Shown: piece by piece, positions 24,418-33,956 of the stretch
Position numbering within the stretch: position 1 is the stretch's first letter
Layout: each line of letters opens with the position of its first letter
Assembly (NCBI GenBank): GCA_045538835.1
Contig: JAZQEF010000001.1
Span: 58,103-122,102, forward strand
Direction: 5' to 3'
Length of the DNA stretch: 64,000 nucleotides
From: RGIG6165 sp045538835
Lineage (GTDB): Bacteria > Bacillota > Clostridia > Oscillospirales > Feifaniaceae
Made by a program: the position numbers and the translations under genes
Notes under the pieces: model-generated
Seen by the model: only the letters and a program-made list of their open reading frames with translations
The model's database searches: none
What the model was told of the DNA's origin: nothing

Positions 24418-25070
24418 AGTTCTATATACTCCTTTGGATCAACATATTCTCCGCTTATTTTAATGCCAAAATGCAGATGGTTTCCCGTAGATTGACCGCT
24501 GGAGCCTACTGTACCTATCTCATCGCCGGTTTCTATCATATCTCCCTCTTTTATCAGTATCTCCTTGCAATGCCCGTAAACCGTAAAAATGTCTTCTCCG
24601 TGCTTTAAAATTATGTAATTGCCGTAATATTCATCATCACCGCAATAAACTGCCTGTCCGTCTCTCGCCGCCGTTATGGGAGTTCCCTCTGCCGCCGCTA
24701 TATCTATCCCGTAATGAAAACTTTCCTCCTGTGTAACGGGATTGACACGTGTGCCGAATGAGTCTGTCACATATCCGTCAAGCGGTGAGACATACTCACT
24801 GTCGTTTGATATTTCTTTAAGATTAGAAGAAAATGTTTTGAGCACTTCACTTACATCTCCTAAATCTCCTCCAACCGTAAGCGATGCGGAAAGCATATCC
24901 TTATATTTTTCAGTTGTACGGTTATGCACACTATTGATGGCTACACCCAGGCAGACCAAAAGGACACTTACTGCCGTCTGAGTCATAATGGGCGATGCTT
25001 TTCTTCTTTTCTCTTTTTTGGGTGTATATTTCCCCTTAATAACAGAATATCTTTCTCTTTTTGTTTCCAT
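24414..25070 (-). CDS. SpoIVFA-like membrane-anchored M23 peptidase
   Basis: 218 residues: a basic cytoplasmic start, one membrane helix (about 29-45), a short coiled region and a LytM/M23 domain. Unlike classical SpoIVFA, whose LytM domain is degenerate, the zinc ligands look intact: HYGIDI (His, Asp) and HLHFGI, with VYGHC between. SpoIVFA tethers and inhibits SpoIVFB at the outer forespore membrane; here the gene is fused by a four-base overlap to the M50 gene, supporting the same partnership. It might also cut peptidoglycan like SpoIIQ-type proteins. GAGG precedes ATG 25070. Confidence 0.82.
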   Translation of the reverse strand: METKRERYSVIKGKYTPKKEKRRKASPIMTQTAVSVLLVCLGVAINSVHNRTTEKYKDMLSASLTVGGDLGDVSEVLKTFSSNLKEISNDSEYVSPLDGYVTDSFGTRVNPVTQEESFHYGIDIAAAEGTPITAARDGQAVYCGDDEYYGNYIILKHGEDIFTVYGHCKEILIKEGDMIETGDEIGTVGSSGQSTGNHLHFGIKISGEYVDPKEYIEL

Positions 25071-25098
25071 ACATTTTCACCTCAATAAAATGTATGAA

Positions 25099-25127
25099 AA
25101 AAGCGGATGCACTATGCATCCGCTTTT
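25099..25127 (-). terminator. Terminator after the Ldh-family gene
   Basis: AAAAGCGGATGC pairs perfectly over 12 bp around a 5-nt loop, with a T run on the minus strand, 13 nt beyond the stop codon. Confidence 0.9.
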
Positions 25128-25140
25128 ATAATTGTATAAA

Positions 25141-26268
25141 TTATTTGTAACTGCTTTCTTTTTCTTTAAGATTTACTGCTTCTGAGCCGAGATACTCTTC
25201 AACATCAAGACCTGCAAACTCACAGAAAGACTTCATTTCTGCAACTGTATTTACATTTACCGGAATACCGTTCTTCATACGGTCTTCATATGCAAAATGT
25301 TCTTTCTCACCGTGAGTATATATTCTGTCCTGACCAAGAGCCTTGGGAGATTCACGAAGTTCCTGAAGGAATGTAGAGAAATGCTCCTTAATTGCTGCCG
25401 CATCGCCGAACACCTTGGGATCGATAGCAATAAATCCGTGACAAGTGCCACCCTTGCTGCCTATATGAGTATGGTTTGAAGTGATACCCATTGAAAGTAT
25501 AGAGCAGAAAATTTCAACAAACATACCGTAACCGTAACCTTTATGGCTGCCTGTCTTTTCTTCTACACCGCCGAGGGGAAGAATACCGCCACCCTCTTTG
25601 CTTACAATATCATGAAGAACCCTTGCTGCATCTGTACTTCCCATACCTGTTGAGTCGATTGCCCAGCCTTCGGGAAGTGCTTTGTCAGCCTTGTTGTATA
25701 CTTCGAGTTTACCTCTTGTAACAACTGTTGTTGACGCATCAAAGAAGAAGGGATACGGATCTGCAGGAACAGAGATAGCAAAGGGGTTTGAACCAAGCAT
25801 TGCCTTTCTGCCGAATGTGGGAACCATTATTGCTTCAGAGTTAGTCATGGACATACCGATAAGTCCCTTATCGGCAGCCATCTTAGCATAGTAACCTGCG
25901 ATACCGTAATGGTTTGAATCTCTGAGAGTTACAATACCAACGCCGCTTTCCTGCGCCTTTTTGATTGCTATTTCCATAGCATAGTGACCATTGAGCTGAC
26001 CCATACCGTCATGTCCGTCAATAACAGCGGAAACGGGTGTTTCAAATACAATTTCGGGTTTTGCTTCAACCTTAATAAGACCTTTTTCAATGCCCTTGTG
26101 ATAACGAACAAGTCTCTGCATACCGTGTGATTCGATGCCGTAAAGATCGGAAAGAAGAAGAACATCAGAAATTATCTGACAGTCGTCCTTTGCAAATCCG
26201 AGTTTTGCAAAAGCATCATTACAAAATTTGTTGAGTTGTTCATACTTATAAGTTATATACTGTGCCAT
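25141..26268 (-). CDS. Ldh family NAD(P)-dependent 2-hydroxyacid dehydrogenase
   Basis: 375-residue oxidoreductase of the malate/L-lactate (type 2) or ureidoglycolate dehydrogenase family, with its own non-Rossmann fold. Signatures are DLYGIESHGMQRL, the catalytic region RDSNHYGIAGYYA with the conserved His, SMTNSEA and KGYGYGMFVEIF. The substrate (malate, lactate, sulfolactate or ureidoglycolate) cannot be told from sequence. I start at ATG 26268, with AGGAG about 9 nt upstream; the longer frame has no ribosome site. Monocistronic, with its own promoter and terminator. Confidence 0.88.
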   Translation of the reverse strand: MAQYITYKYEQLNKFCNDAFAKLGFAKDDCQIISDVLLLSDLYGIESHGMQRLVRYHKGIEKGLIKVEAKPEIVFETPVSAVIDGHDGMGQLNGHYAMEIAIKKAQESGVGIVTLRDSNHYGIAGYYAKMAADKGLIGMSMTNSEAIMVPTFGRKAMLGSNPFAISVPADPYPFFFDASTTVVTRGKLEVYNKADKALPEGWAIDSTGMGSTDAARVLHDIVSKEGGGILPLGGVEEKTGSHKGYGYGMFVEIFCSILSMGITSNHTHIGSKGGTCHGFIAIDPKVFGDAAAIKEHFSTFLQELRESPKALGQDRIYTHGEKEHFAYEDRMKNGIPVNVNTVAEMKSFCEFAGLDVEEYLGSEAVNLKEKESSYK

Positions 26269-26301
26269 TATGTAGTCTCCTTTTATTTTTCTTCTTACTA
26301 T

Positions 26302-26329
26302 ATAATAACACAATGAAACAATAAGTCAA
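26302..26329 (-). promoter_or_regulatory. Putative sigma-A promoter of the Ldh-family gene
   Basis: TTGACT (26329-26324) and TATTAT (26307-26302) lie 16 nt apart on the minus strand, upstream of AGGAG. No terminator separates it from spoIVA, so read-through is possible. Confidence 0.45.
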
Positions 26330-26356
26330 TCAGAAAAAAGTATCAAATACGACAAG

Positions 26357-27835
26357 TTAAAGAATAAAACATATCAATCGGTTGCAACCCTCATTTATCA
26401 TTCTTTCAAGCGTTATCTGAAGTTTATCACGCGTTTCCTGCGGCATTCTCTCAAGTTTTGTATGAAGTCCCTCGCCCATCAACTGATGTAAGGATTTTCC
26501 GAATATATTTGAATCCCATATTTTTGAAGGATCGCTTTCATAATCGGCAAAGAGGTATTTTATAAGATCGTTAGACTGCGCTTCACTTCCTACTATAGGT
26601 GATACTTCTGTTTTTATATCGGCTCTTATCATATGAATAGAAGGCGCTGTAGCAGATAATTTAACTCCGTATTTCGAACCCTGCTTTATTATCTCAGGCT
26701 CATCAAGTTCCATATCCGAAAGCGTGGGTGTGACAATACCGTAACCTGTGGCCTCAACCTGCTCGAGTGCACCGCTGAACTTTTCATACTTCTGCTTGAG
26801 TACAGCCATTTCGCACAAAGTCTTTACAAGTGACGTATCATCAGTTATCTCAAGTCCCGTCTGTTTTGAAAGCAGGTCATAAAACAATTCTCTGTCAACA
26901 TCTACCGTAAGTTCAGAAATTCCCTGTGCGAGGTCACTGCTTGCAAGAGTAACTCCCTTTACAAATTCACATTCGGATATACGCTCGGCAACCTGAGACA
27001 CTTCCCGTATTTTTGCCACATCTGAGGCAGCGGCTATTATGCATTTGAAAATACCGTCTTTAACAGGATTGTCATCGGGTATTGCCTCTATCCACATCGG
27101 AATATCTATGTGAAGTTCTTTAATAGGAAATTCAAGAAGTATTGCTTCAAGTATGTTTTTGATTTCTCTTTCGGTCATTTTTTCCACATTTGCCGCAAGA
27201 GCAGGTACACCGTATTTTTCACTCAGTTCACTGCATAGATCAGCCGCACTTCTGCTATCGGGTGCCACAGTGTTTAAAATTATGACGTAGGGTTTATTTA
27301 TTGCATTCAGTTCTGCTGCAACTCTTGCCTCAGCATCTACATATGCGCTTCTCGGAAGTTCACCTATACTACCGTCGGTGGTAACGAGCACACCAATTGT
27401 GCTATGATCGCATATAACTTTTCTTGTACCTTTTTCTGCCGCTTCTTCAAACGGCATCGGCGACTCACTCCACGGAGTTTTGACCATTCGGTCATTTCCT
27501 TCTTCCATATATCCGAGAGCATCTTTAACTATATAACCCACACAGTCGATAAGTCTGACTTTAAACTGCGCATTCCCTCCAAGAGTTACTTTTACCGCTT
27601 CATTTGGTACAAATTTCGGTTCGGTAGTCATTATAGTTTTACCCGATCCGCTTTGTGGGAGTTCATCCATCGTCCTTATCTTTGTATTTTCGTCAGTTAT
27701 CTGAGGCATTACAAGAGTGGACATGAAATTCTTTATGAAAGTAGATTTTCCTGTTCTTACAGGTCCAACGACGCCTATATAGATATCACCGTTTGTTCTC
27801 CGGGAAATATCCGAATAAATATCAAAATTCTCCAT
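26357..27835 (-). CDS. spoIVA: Stage IV sporulation protein A (spore coat ATPase)
   Basis: Structural ATPase of the spore coat basement layer; it polymerises on the outer forespore membrane. At 492 residues it has the same length as the B. subtilis protein. The N-terminus MENFDIYSDISRRTNGDIYIG leads to the Walker A GPVRTGKS near residue 28, and TTDGSIGELPR is the family's switch-like region. The C-terminal conserved tail is present. I start at ATG 27835, with GAGG about 9 nt upstream, which leaves an 11-nt gap after the SipL-like gene. Cotranscribed with its LysM partner; sigma-E control is expected from family knowledge. Confidence 0.97.
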   Translation of the reverse strand: MENFDIYSDISRRTNGDIYIGVVGPVRTGKSTFIKNFMSTLVMPQITDENTKIRTMDELPQSGSGKTIMTTEPKFVPNEAVKVTLGGNAQFKVRLIDCVGYIVKDALGYMEEGNDRMVKTPWSESPMPFEEAAEKGTRKVICDHSTIGVLVTTDGSIGELPRSAYVDAEARVAAELNAINKPYVIILNTVAPDSRSAADLCSELSEKYGVPALAANVEKMTEREIKNILEAILLEFPIKELHIDIPMWIEAIPDDNPVKDGIFKCIIAAASDVAKIREVSQVAERISECEFVKGVTLASSDLAQGISELTVDVDRELFYDLLSKQTGLEITDDTSLVKTLCEMAVLKQKYEKFSGALEQVEATGYGIVTPTLSDMELDEPEIIKQGSKYGVKLSATAPSIHMIRADIKTEVSPIVGSEAQSNDLIKYLFADYESDPSKIWDSNIFGKSLHQLMGEGLHTKLERMPQETRDKLQITLERMINEGCNRLICFIL

Positions 27836-27846
27836 TATAATTACCC

Positions 27847-29337
27847 TCACTTTCTCGGTATTATTACCGCTTTCCCCGGTGTTTCACTGTCACAGTTATC
27901 ACGGCAAAGTCTATCTTTTTCAACGTGAAATCTCTTAGCAATATCCCACCATGATTCATCTTTTTCGGGATAATAAACGGTTATAGATTTTCGTTTCGGC
28001 AGTTTTTCCGTACTTTGTGTCATTGCTGAAACATATGCAACTGCCTCTTCCTGTGCGCACATATAAAATGCGCAGATATTTCCGCTTACTGTCAGTTCAC
28101 CTGATGACGATATGTTGTAATCTACATTATCCGTATATGCACCCGCTCTGAGAATTCTGTAGCCTGCACTGCTTTCAAAGACTATTTCAAACGGTGTCAT
28201 GATCTGCTTGTGAACCATTTTTCCCTCACTGTCGAGGGCAAGTATATTAACATTGATATTGCCTGCTATAGCCGCATTATTATCTTCTCTCACCGCGCTG
28301 GCGATTATGGGATCAGCATAAACCATTTCAATACTGCGAATACTTTCATCAAGCTGCATCGATGCGGAAAACTTTCCGTCGGCGCACTCTCTCACTACAT
28401 CGGTAATTATAAGTTCTTCCTCTTCATCTATGGTACTTTCGGCTTCGTATGAAAATGCATCAACGGGAATCGCCTCTTCTGTTTCTTCGTAAAGTTCTGC
28501 ATTGCATATCACATTTGCTTCACAGGCTATAATTCGGTTTTCGCCCGTATTGTCGTCATACATTTCCATTTTAAGATCAGAGAGTTCCATAGAGCATACT
28601 GCTTTTACGTTCTCTCCCGAAGCGGTACTGTCAAATACTCTGTTAAAAGGAATATCACATTTTTTGACCGATATTCCTCCCGATGTATTTTCATAAACAG
28701 CATAGATATGAAGTGTGCCTTTGGCTATCAGTTTTCCTGTAACCACTTTATACTCATCTACCGATACATGGCCGTTATTAAATAAAAGTCTTTTTGGTGT
28801 TTCATCCTGCTCGGTAAGATTTATATCTTCTTCAATATATGTATTCTTTCTGTCGCAGCAGCAAAGTCTCATCATTTTTTTAGTTTCACTTTTAACTTCC
28901 GCATCAGCAGGAATGTCCGTGTTTGCCATATTGTTTCCCACAATACAAATTTCCATTCTGTAATTACATTTTATCTCTGCATGGTTGCCGCTTCCCTTGG
29001 CATTTATATTATCCTTTATAAGAGTAACCATGACCTGAGAGTCATCCGTCATATTTTTTATCGGCATTCGTTCACTAATGTCAATACTCTTTGAAAGAGG
29101 AACCAATTCGCCGTTATCACCCATATAAATAATAAAGGCATCTGCTGTTCCTTTGAGATTAAGCATACCGTCCATAACATCATAATCTGTCGTATATATC
29201 CTCGCATCACAACAGACTATACTACTTATTCTCGGATAGTAGTCAGGTAAATTGATGTGTTCTTCACAATGCCCGAGTATGCCGTTTTTGTAAAGAGTTT
29301 TGCAGTATTTAAATCCGCTGTTTGCATTCTCATTCAT
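27847..29337 (-). CDS. SipL-like spore coat protein (DUF3794 and LysM)
   Basis: 496 residues. Repeated beta-rich DUF3794/SPOCS-type segments fill most of the length, with similar blocks such as VDEYKVVTGKLIAKGTLHIYAV and the ELTVSGNICAFYMC region. A C-terminal LysM follows (ITVYYPEKDESWWDIAKRF to AVIIPRK). This matches Clostridioides difficile SipL, whose LysM binds SpoIVA to anchor the coat; here the gene sits directly upstream of spoIVA, strongly supporting the same role. GGAG lies about 8 nt before ATG 29337. It is preceded by a short palindrome and the ftsZ terminator. Confidence 0.88.
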   Translation of the reverse strand: MNENANSGFKYCKTLYKNGILGHCEEHINLPDYYPRISSIVCCDARIYTTDYDVMDGMLNLKGTADAFIIYMGDNGELVPLSKSIDISERMPIKNMTDDSQVMVTLIKDNINAKGSGNHAEIKCNYRMEICIVGNNMANTDIPADAEVKSETKKMMRLCCCDRKNTYIEEDINLTEQDETPKRLLFNNGHVSVDEYKVVTGKLIAKGTLHIYAVYENTSGGISVKKCDIPFNRVFDSTASGENVKAVCSMELSDLKMEMYDDNTGENRIIACEANVICNAELYEETEEAIPVDAFSYEAESTIDEEEELIITDVVRECADGKFSASMQLDESIRSIEMVYADPIIASAVREDNNAAIAGNINVNILALDSEGKMVHKQIMTPFEIVFESSAGYRILRAGAYTDNVDYNISSSGELTVSGNICAFYMCAQEEAVAYVSAMTQSTEKLPKRKSITVYYPEKDESWWDIAKRFHVEKDRLCRDNCDSETPGKAVIIPRK

Positions 29338-29398
29338 ATTCCATTCTCCTTAATACAATTCTGATAAATTATATTTATCGGAAAACGAAAATATAACA

Positions 29399-29434
29399 AA
29401 AAGCACACTGCATTTAAAAATACAGTGTGCTTTT
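29399..29434 (-). terminator. Terminator after ftsZ
   Basis: AAAAGCACACTG pairs perfectly over 12 bp around a 12-nt loop, with A/T runs at both ends. It separates the dcw cluster from sipL-spoIVA. Confidence 0.88.
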
Positions 29435-29448
29435 TAGTTTAAACATAC

Positions 29449-30657
29449 TCAGTCTTTCTTTTTAAAGATGGACAAAATATCATCAATGTTGTCTATTCCG
29501 TCATCATCAGAAATATTTTTCACCGGAGTTTTTACCTCAGGTTCATAACTGTCATCAATAACCTTTCCTGATGTAACAAGTGTACCTTCGCCAACTCTGA
29601 CCTTACCAAAATCAATTTTGGAATCAAAGGGTGCAAATTCCCTTTTAGGCTCTGTTTCAGGCTTTTTCTCTTCTTCTTTCTTTATAACAGGTTCAGGTAT
29701 CACATTGTCAAAACCTGTTGCGATAACAGTAACTCTCATCTTGTCCTTCATTTCAGGATCAAAAGATGTACCCCAGATGATATTGGCATCGGGATTAGCC
29801 GCCTCTGCTATCATTGTTGACGCCTTTTCAATGCTTTCAAGGCTTACATCAGGAGACGTAGTAATGCTTATGATAACGCCCTTCGCACCATTGATAGATG
29901 TTTCGATAAGAGGACTGGAAATAGCCATAGTTGCAGCATCTTCAGCCATATTCTCACCTGTGCCCGTACCAACGCCCATATGAGCATATCCTGCATCTTT
30001 CATTACCGCTGTAACATCGGCAAAGTCAAGATTAATATATCCGGGTAAATTTACAAGATCGGAAATGCTTGCAACACCAAGTTTGAGGACATCATCAGCA
30101 ACCTCAAATGCATTTGAAATAGTGATAGGTGTTTCCGAAACGAACTTAAGTCTTTCGTTGGGGATAACAACAAGTGCATCCACGCGTTCTTTAAGACTGC
30201 GGATACCTTCTTCAGCCTGCATCATTCTTCTTCTGCCTTCAAAGTTGAAAGGTTTTGTAACGATACCGACTGTAAGTATATTCATGTCTTTAGCTATTTC
30301 AGCAACCACAGGAGCACCGCCTGTGCCTGTTCCTCCGCCCATACCTGCAGTAATGAACACCATATCACTGCCCTTTATTGCAGCAGCGATTTCTTCCTTG
30401 CTCTCTTCAGCAGCACGCTGACCCTTCTCCGGATTGGCGCCTGCACCCTGTCCTTTAGTAAGTTTTTCACCAATCTGCAGTTTCTGCGTAGCTCTTGAAA
30501 GCAAGAGTGCCTGCTTGTCCGTATTAATTGCTATAAACTCAACGCTGCTTATACCGCCGCTGATCATTCTGTTTACAGCATTGTTGCCGGCACCGCCTAT
30601 ACCGACCACCTTTATATTTACCGGATAAAAACCGTCATTGTCAAAAGCAAATCCCAT
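29449..30657 (-). CDS. ftsZ: Cell division protein FtsZ
   Basis: Tubulin-like GTPase forming the Z ring at midcell, 402 residues. The N-terminal KVVGIGGAGNNAVNRM, the GTP signature GMGGGTGTGGAP near residue 105, and the T7 loop NLDFADV are intact. A charged linker follows from about residue 320, and the tail ends DIDDILSIFKKKD-like, the conserved peptide that binds FtsA, SepF or ZapA partners. GGAGG is placed upstream of ATG 30657. It is the last gene of the dcw cluster; no ftsA is adjacent, so a SepF-type anchor elsewhere is likely (inference). Confidence 0.98.
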   Translation of the reverse strand: MGFAFDNDGFYPVNIKVVGIGGAGNNAVNRMISGGISSVEFIAINTDKQALLLSRATQKLQIGEKLTKGQGAGANPEKGQRAAEESKEEIAAAIKGSDMVFITAGMGGGTGTGGAPVVAEIAKDMNILTVGIVTKPFNFEGRRRMMQAEEGIRSLKERVDALVVIPNERLKFVSETPITISNAFEVADDVLKLGVASISDLVNLPGYINLDFADVTAVMKDAGYAHMGVGTGTGENMAEDAATMAISSPLIETSINGAKGVIISITTSPDVSLESIEKASTMIAEAANPDANIIWGTSFDPEMKDKMRVTVIATGFDNVIPEPVIKKEEEKKPETEPKREFAPFDSKIDFGKVRVGEGTLVTSGKVIDDSYEPEVKTPVKNISDDDGIDNIDDILSIFKKKD

Positions 30658-30735
30658 TTTTCCATCCTCCGCATTAATAAAATATAAAATTATATTATCA
30701 AAATATTATTATTATTTCAATAGAAAATATAAAAG

Positions 30736-31524
30736 TTAACTTCTTGTTAATTTAAAATATGCCTGTTCCGTACTGCGAACATCCGCAATACCCTTGTCCG
30801 TTTCGGGACGAAGTGCAATAATATTTGCCGCAAATTGTATTTTGGAATTTATCTCTGTATAATCTCCAAATGCTATTTGTATCCTGTCATCGTAGATCAT
30901 ATATATATCAAAAAGATCGCTTAATTTTATAGTATTCATCTTTTCAAGTAACTGATTCTTCTCACATTGTTCTATTATATTTTCAAAAATTTCACGTGAT
31001 TTTTCTTCCTTAAATTCCAGTTTGTGACCTATCGTCTGCCCTTCTGCAAGGAGAGCATTGACTTCAAGATAGTCATATTCTGTCTCAGGTACTGCCGAAA
31101 GTATTTTCATATCTTCATCAACAAGGTATTTTTCATCATCAAGTCCTATCTGAGCAAACGGCTCGTCGGGTTTGACTTCAATTATTATAGTATCAGGATA
31201 ACTGCGATAAATTTCAACATCCTTTATATACGGTAATCCTGTTTTTATGTTATTTTTGATGCGTTTAAATGACAAAAATATCATATTGTCACTTCCGTCA
31301 GCTTTAAGAGTTGATGTTTCTATAATATCCTGGGCAGTATACATGCTGCTTCCGCAGATAACTATACTGTTAACTTTCAAAAATTTTGACACAGCATAAT
31401 AGAGACCTCCTATAAAGAAGCCCACTACTATCATAAATATCAGCAGAACAAGGATAAGTCTCCTTATCCTCACTCTGCGACGGTGCTTTCTTGCACCGCT
31501 GACTTTTCGATCAGAATCTTTCAA
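30736..31524 (-). CDS. ftsQ: Cell division protein FtsQ/DivIB
   Basis: Bitopic divisome protein of 262 residues. A basic cytoplasmic head (about 30 residues) is followed by one membrane helix (about 24-47). A POTRA domain then starts near KVNSIVICGSSMYTAQDI and includes GLPYIKDVEIYRSYPDTIIIEVKPDEPFA, which is the FtsQ/DivIB signature. The start is a TTG at 31524, chosen since AGGAAA lies about 8 nt upstream and there is no ATG nearby. It follows murA by 5 nt. Confidence 0.9.
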   Translation of the reverse strand: MKDSDRKVSGARKHRRRVRIRRLILVLLIFMIVVGFFIGGLYYAVSKFLKVNSIVICGSSMYTAQDIIETSTLKADGSDNMIFLSFKRIKNNIKTGLPYIKDVEIYRSYPDTIIIEVKPDEPFAQIGLDDEKYLVDEDMKILSAVPETEYDYLEVNALLAEGQTIGHKLEFKEEKSREIFENIIEQCEKNQLLEKMNTIKLSDLFDIYMIYDDRIQIAFGDYTEINSKIQFAANIIALRPETDKGIADVRSTEQAYFKLTRS

Positions 31525-31529
31525 TGTTA

Positions 31530-32780
31530 TTATTTCCTTTCGGTTTTACATCCCAGTGAATTGAGTTTTAAAGACATATCTTCATAACCACGCTCAACAA
31601 GTTCAAAATTTGATATGGAAGATTCACCATCTGCACATAGCGCAAGAAGTGCCATCGCCGCACCTCCGCGCAGGTCAGTGGCATATACATCAGCAGAATT
31701 AAATTGCCCCGCATTACCTACCCATGCATATTTTGACTTTGCCCGTATATTTGCGCCGAATCGAAGAAGTTGACCTACATGTTCAAATCTATTCTGAAAA
31801 ACGGTTTCATAAAACTCACAGTTACCGTCAGCAACTGCGCTGTATGCAACAAATATGGCAAGCGCATCTGTGGGAAAATCGGGATACGGTCTTGTAATAA
31901 TCTTATTTGGTGCCACAGGTCTGTTTTTTTGTATCAGTTCAATACTCTCATTTGAAACAGTTATTTCTGCGCCGCCGTGTTCAAGTACTGACAGTATCGG
32001 TTCAATATGGAGACTGTCACATCCTTTTAAAATAATGCTCCCGGATGTCATTGACGCAGCAGCAAGATATGTCGCCGCTTCGATTCTGTCTCCTATTATA
32101 GCATGATGTGTACCGTGAAGGGAAGATACTCCTTCCACCTCGACAAAATCCGTTCCTGCACCGCTTATCTTTGCTCCCATTGCATTGAGCAAATTTTGCA
32201 GATCAACTATCTCAGGTTCTCTTGCCGCGCCTGTTATCGTTGTTCTGCCGTTTGCCTGTGCCGCCGCAAGTATTATATTTTCCGTTGCGCCCACACTTGG
32301 ATATTCAAGAACAATATCAGCACCTTTAAGACCGTTGCAATATGCAGTTATAGCGTCGTTTTCATATTCAAAATACACGCCGAGTTGTCTTAAAGAATTA
32401 ATGTGCAGATCTATCGGCCTCGGTCCGAGTTCACATCCTCCCGGGCATGAAAACTTCACTTTTCCTACTCTTGCTATCAAGGCACCGATAAAAATTATCG
32501 AAGACCGCATCTCCCTCATAAGCACATTCGGAATGTTACCGCTGCATACACCTTTACAGTTGACATAAGCGGTATTTCCGTCATGAGATACTTTTCCGCC
32601 AAGACATTCGATTATTTCAAATGTCTTTCTGACATCGCGGATATAAGGACAATTATGTAAATAAACCGTTTCTTCGGTCAGTATTGTTGCCGCAAGCGAC
32701 GGCAATGCGCTGTTTTTAGCGCCGCAAACAAATATTTCCCCGTCAATAACCGACGGGCCTTTCACAATAAGTTTGCTCAT
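31530..32780 (-). CDS. murA: UDP-N-acetylglucosamine 1-carboxyvinyltransferase
   Basis: First committed enzyme of peptidoglycan precursor synthesis: adds enolpyruvate from PEP to UDP-GlcNAc. 416 residues, with the N-terminal Lys motif GAKNSALP, the catalytic Cys loop CPGGCELGPRPIDLH near residue 117 (Cys kept, so fosfomycin-sensitive type) and the late TDLRGGAAM. I start at ATG 32780; GAGGAG lies 11 nt upstream, and the alternative GTG 12 nt earlier is too close to it. It sits between murG and ftsQ. Confidence 0.97.
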   Translation of the reverse strand: MSKLIVKGPSVIDGEIFVCGAKNSALPSLAATILTEETVYLHNCPYIRDVRKTFEIIECLGGKVSHDGNTAYVNCKGVCSGNIPNVLMREMRSSIIFIGALIARVGKVKFSCPGGCELGPRPIDLHINSLRQLGVYFEYENDAITAYCNGLKGADIVLEYPSVGATENIILAAAQANGRTTITGAAREPEIVDLQNLLNAMGAKISGAGTDFVEVEGVSSLHGTHHAIIGDRIEAATYLAAASMTSGSIILKGCDSLHIEPILSVLEHGGAEITVSNESIELIQKNRPVAPNKIITRPYPDFPTDALAIFVAYSAVADGNCEFYETVFQNRFEHVGQLLRFGANIRAKSKYAWVGNAGQFNSADVYATDLRGGAAMALLALCADGESSISNFELVERGYEDMSLKLNSLGCKTERK

Positions 32781-32835
32781 AAAGAATACCACTCCTCACT
32801 CACAACATCATATTATGTTGCTGGAGTAAGTTAGG

Positions 32836-33951
32836 TTACTTTGTCTTCTTTATCTCCATGAGTTGTTCGTATATCTTCTGTGAAGAGTCATAAATAGCAA
32901 GTTTTACTGCATTATCTGTCAGAGTTTTTTCAAACTCTTCATCATGCAGTACTTTTTCTGTCATTTCAATAAGTTTCTTGCCGCTCATATCTTTTTCTTC
33001 AAGTATCATAGCCGCATTCTCACGGACAAGAGACATTACGTTATGATATTGATGATTATGCGTGACATTGGGTGACGGGACAAGTATGGCAGGTTTTCCG
33101 AGTGCAAGAAGTTCTGAGATAGTACCTGCGCCGCCTCTTCCGATAACAACATCTGCCGCTGCCATAACATTCCACATATCATCTATGTATTCACGTACCT
33201 GAATGTCGGGATAGTTTTCAGGGGTGATACCTTTGTCAGCAAGTTTACCGGGCATCCATTTAAAGCCGTATCTTCCTGTCGCGTGGATATGCATAATTGA
33301 CTTATTGTCTTTTTCCATATCCATCATATCTATAACGGCATTGTTAAATTCTCTTGCACCGAGACTGCCTGCAAAGGACACGATAAGTTTTTTATCAGAT
33401 GGAATATCAAGAAATTCCCTCGCCCTTTGCTTATCTGCAAAAACAAATTCTTCCCTTATGGGATTTCCTACAAGGACGGTTTTAGCATTTTTCGGCAAAC
33501 GGTCTTTACTGTCTGCAAAACTTATCATTACCCTGTCAACTTTTTTTGCGAGCATTCTGCTGGTTATACCGGGAAAAGCATTTTGTTCATGGATAGCAGT
33601 GGGAATTCTCATATCAGCCGCCGCTTTTATAAGCGGAAAACTGACATAACCTCCTGTGCCTACCGCAAGGTCGGGTTTAAGTTCTTTAAGCAGTTTTTTA
33701 CACTCACCCGTCGCTTTTATTGCCTTGCCTATTATCTTTACGTTCTCAGGTGATATGCTTCTTTTTAGTCCGCTTACTTCAATGGTATGAAATGTAAAGC
33801 CTTTCTGCTTTACAATACGTTCTTCAAGACTATCCTTATTTCCGACAAAGTGTATATCAGCATCGGAATGTCTTGATTTTATGAATTGTGCGATAGCAAT
33901 TGCAGGATTTATATGTCCTGCTGTTCCACCGCCTGCAAATACGATTCGCAT
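32836..33951 (-). CDS. murG: MurG GlcNAc transferase
   Basis: Peripheral membrane GT28 glycosyltransferase that converts lipid I to lipid II. 371 residues with the glycine loops GGGTAGHINPA at residues 6-16 and GTGGYVSFP near residue 96, the membrane-facing region after IHEQNAFPG, and the UDP-GlcNAc site IGRGGAGTISELLALGKPAILVPSP. AAGGAG lies about 9 nt before ATG 33951. It follows ftsW by 5 nt, the usual neighbour in dcw clusters. Confidence 0.97.
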   Translation of the reverse strand: MRIVFAGGGTAGHINPAIAIAQFIKSRHSDADIHFVGNKDSLEERIVKQKGFTFHTIEVSGLKRSISPENVKIIGKAIKATGECKKLLKELKPDLAVGTGGYVSFPLIKAAADMRIPTAIHEQNAFPGITSRMLAKKVDRVMISFADSKDRLPKNAKTVLVGNPIREEFVFADKQRAREFLDIPSDKKLIVSFAGSLGAREFNNAVIDMMDMEKDNKSIMHIHATGRYGFKWMPGKLADKGITPENYPDIQVREYIDDMWNVMAAADVVIGRGGAGTISELLALGKPAILVPSPNVTHNHQYHNVMSLVRENAAMILEEKDMSGKKLIEMTEKVLHDEEFEKTLTDNAVKLAIYDSSQKIYEQLMEIKKTK

Positions 33952-33956
33952 AATGT

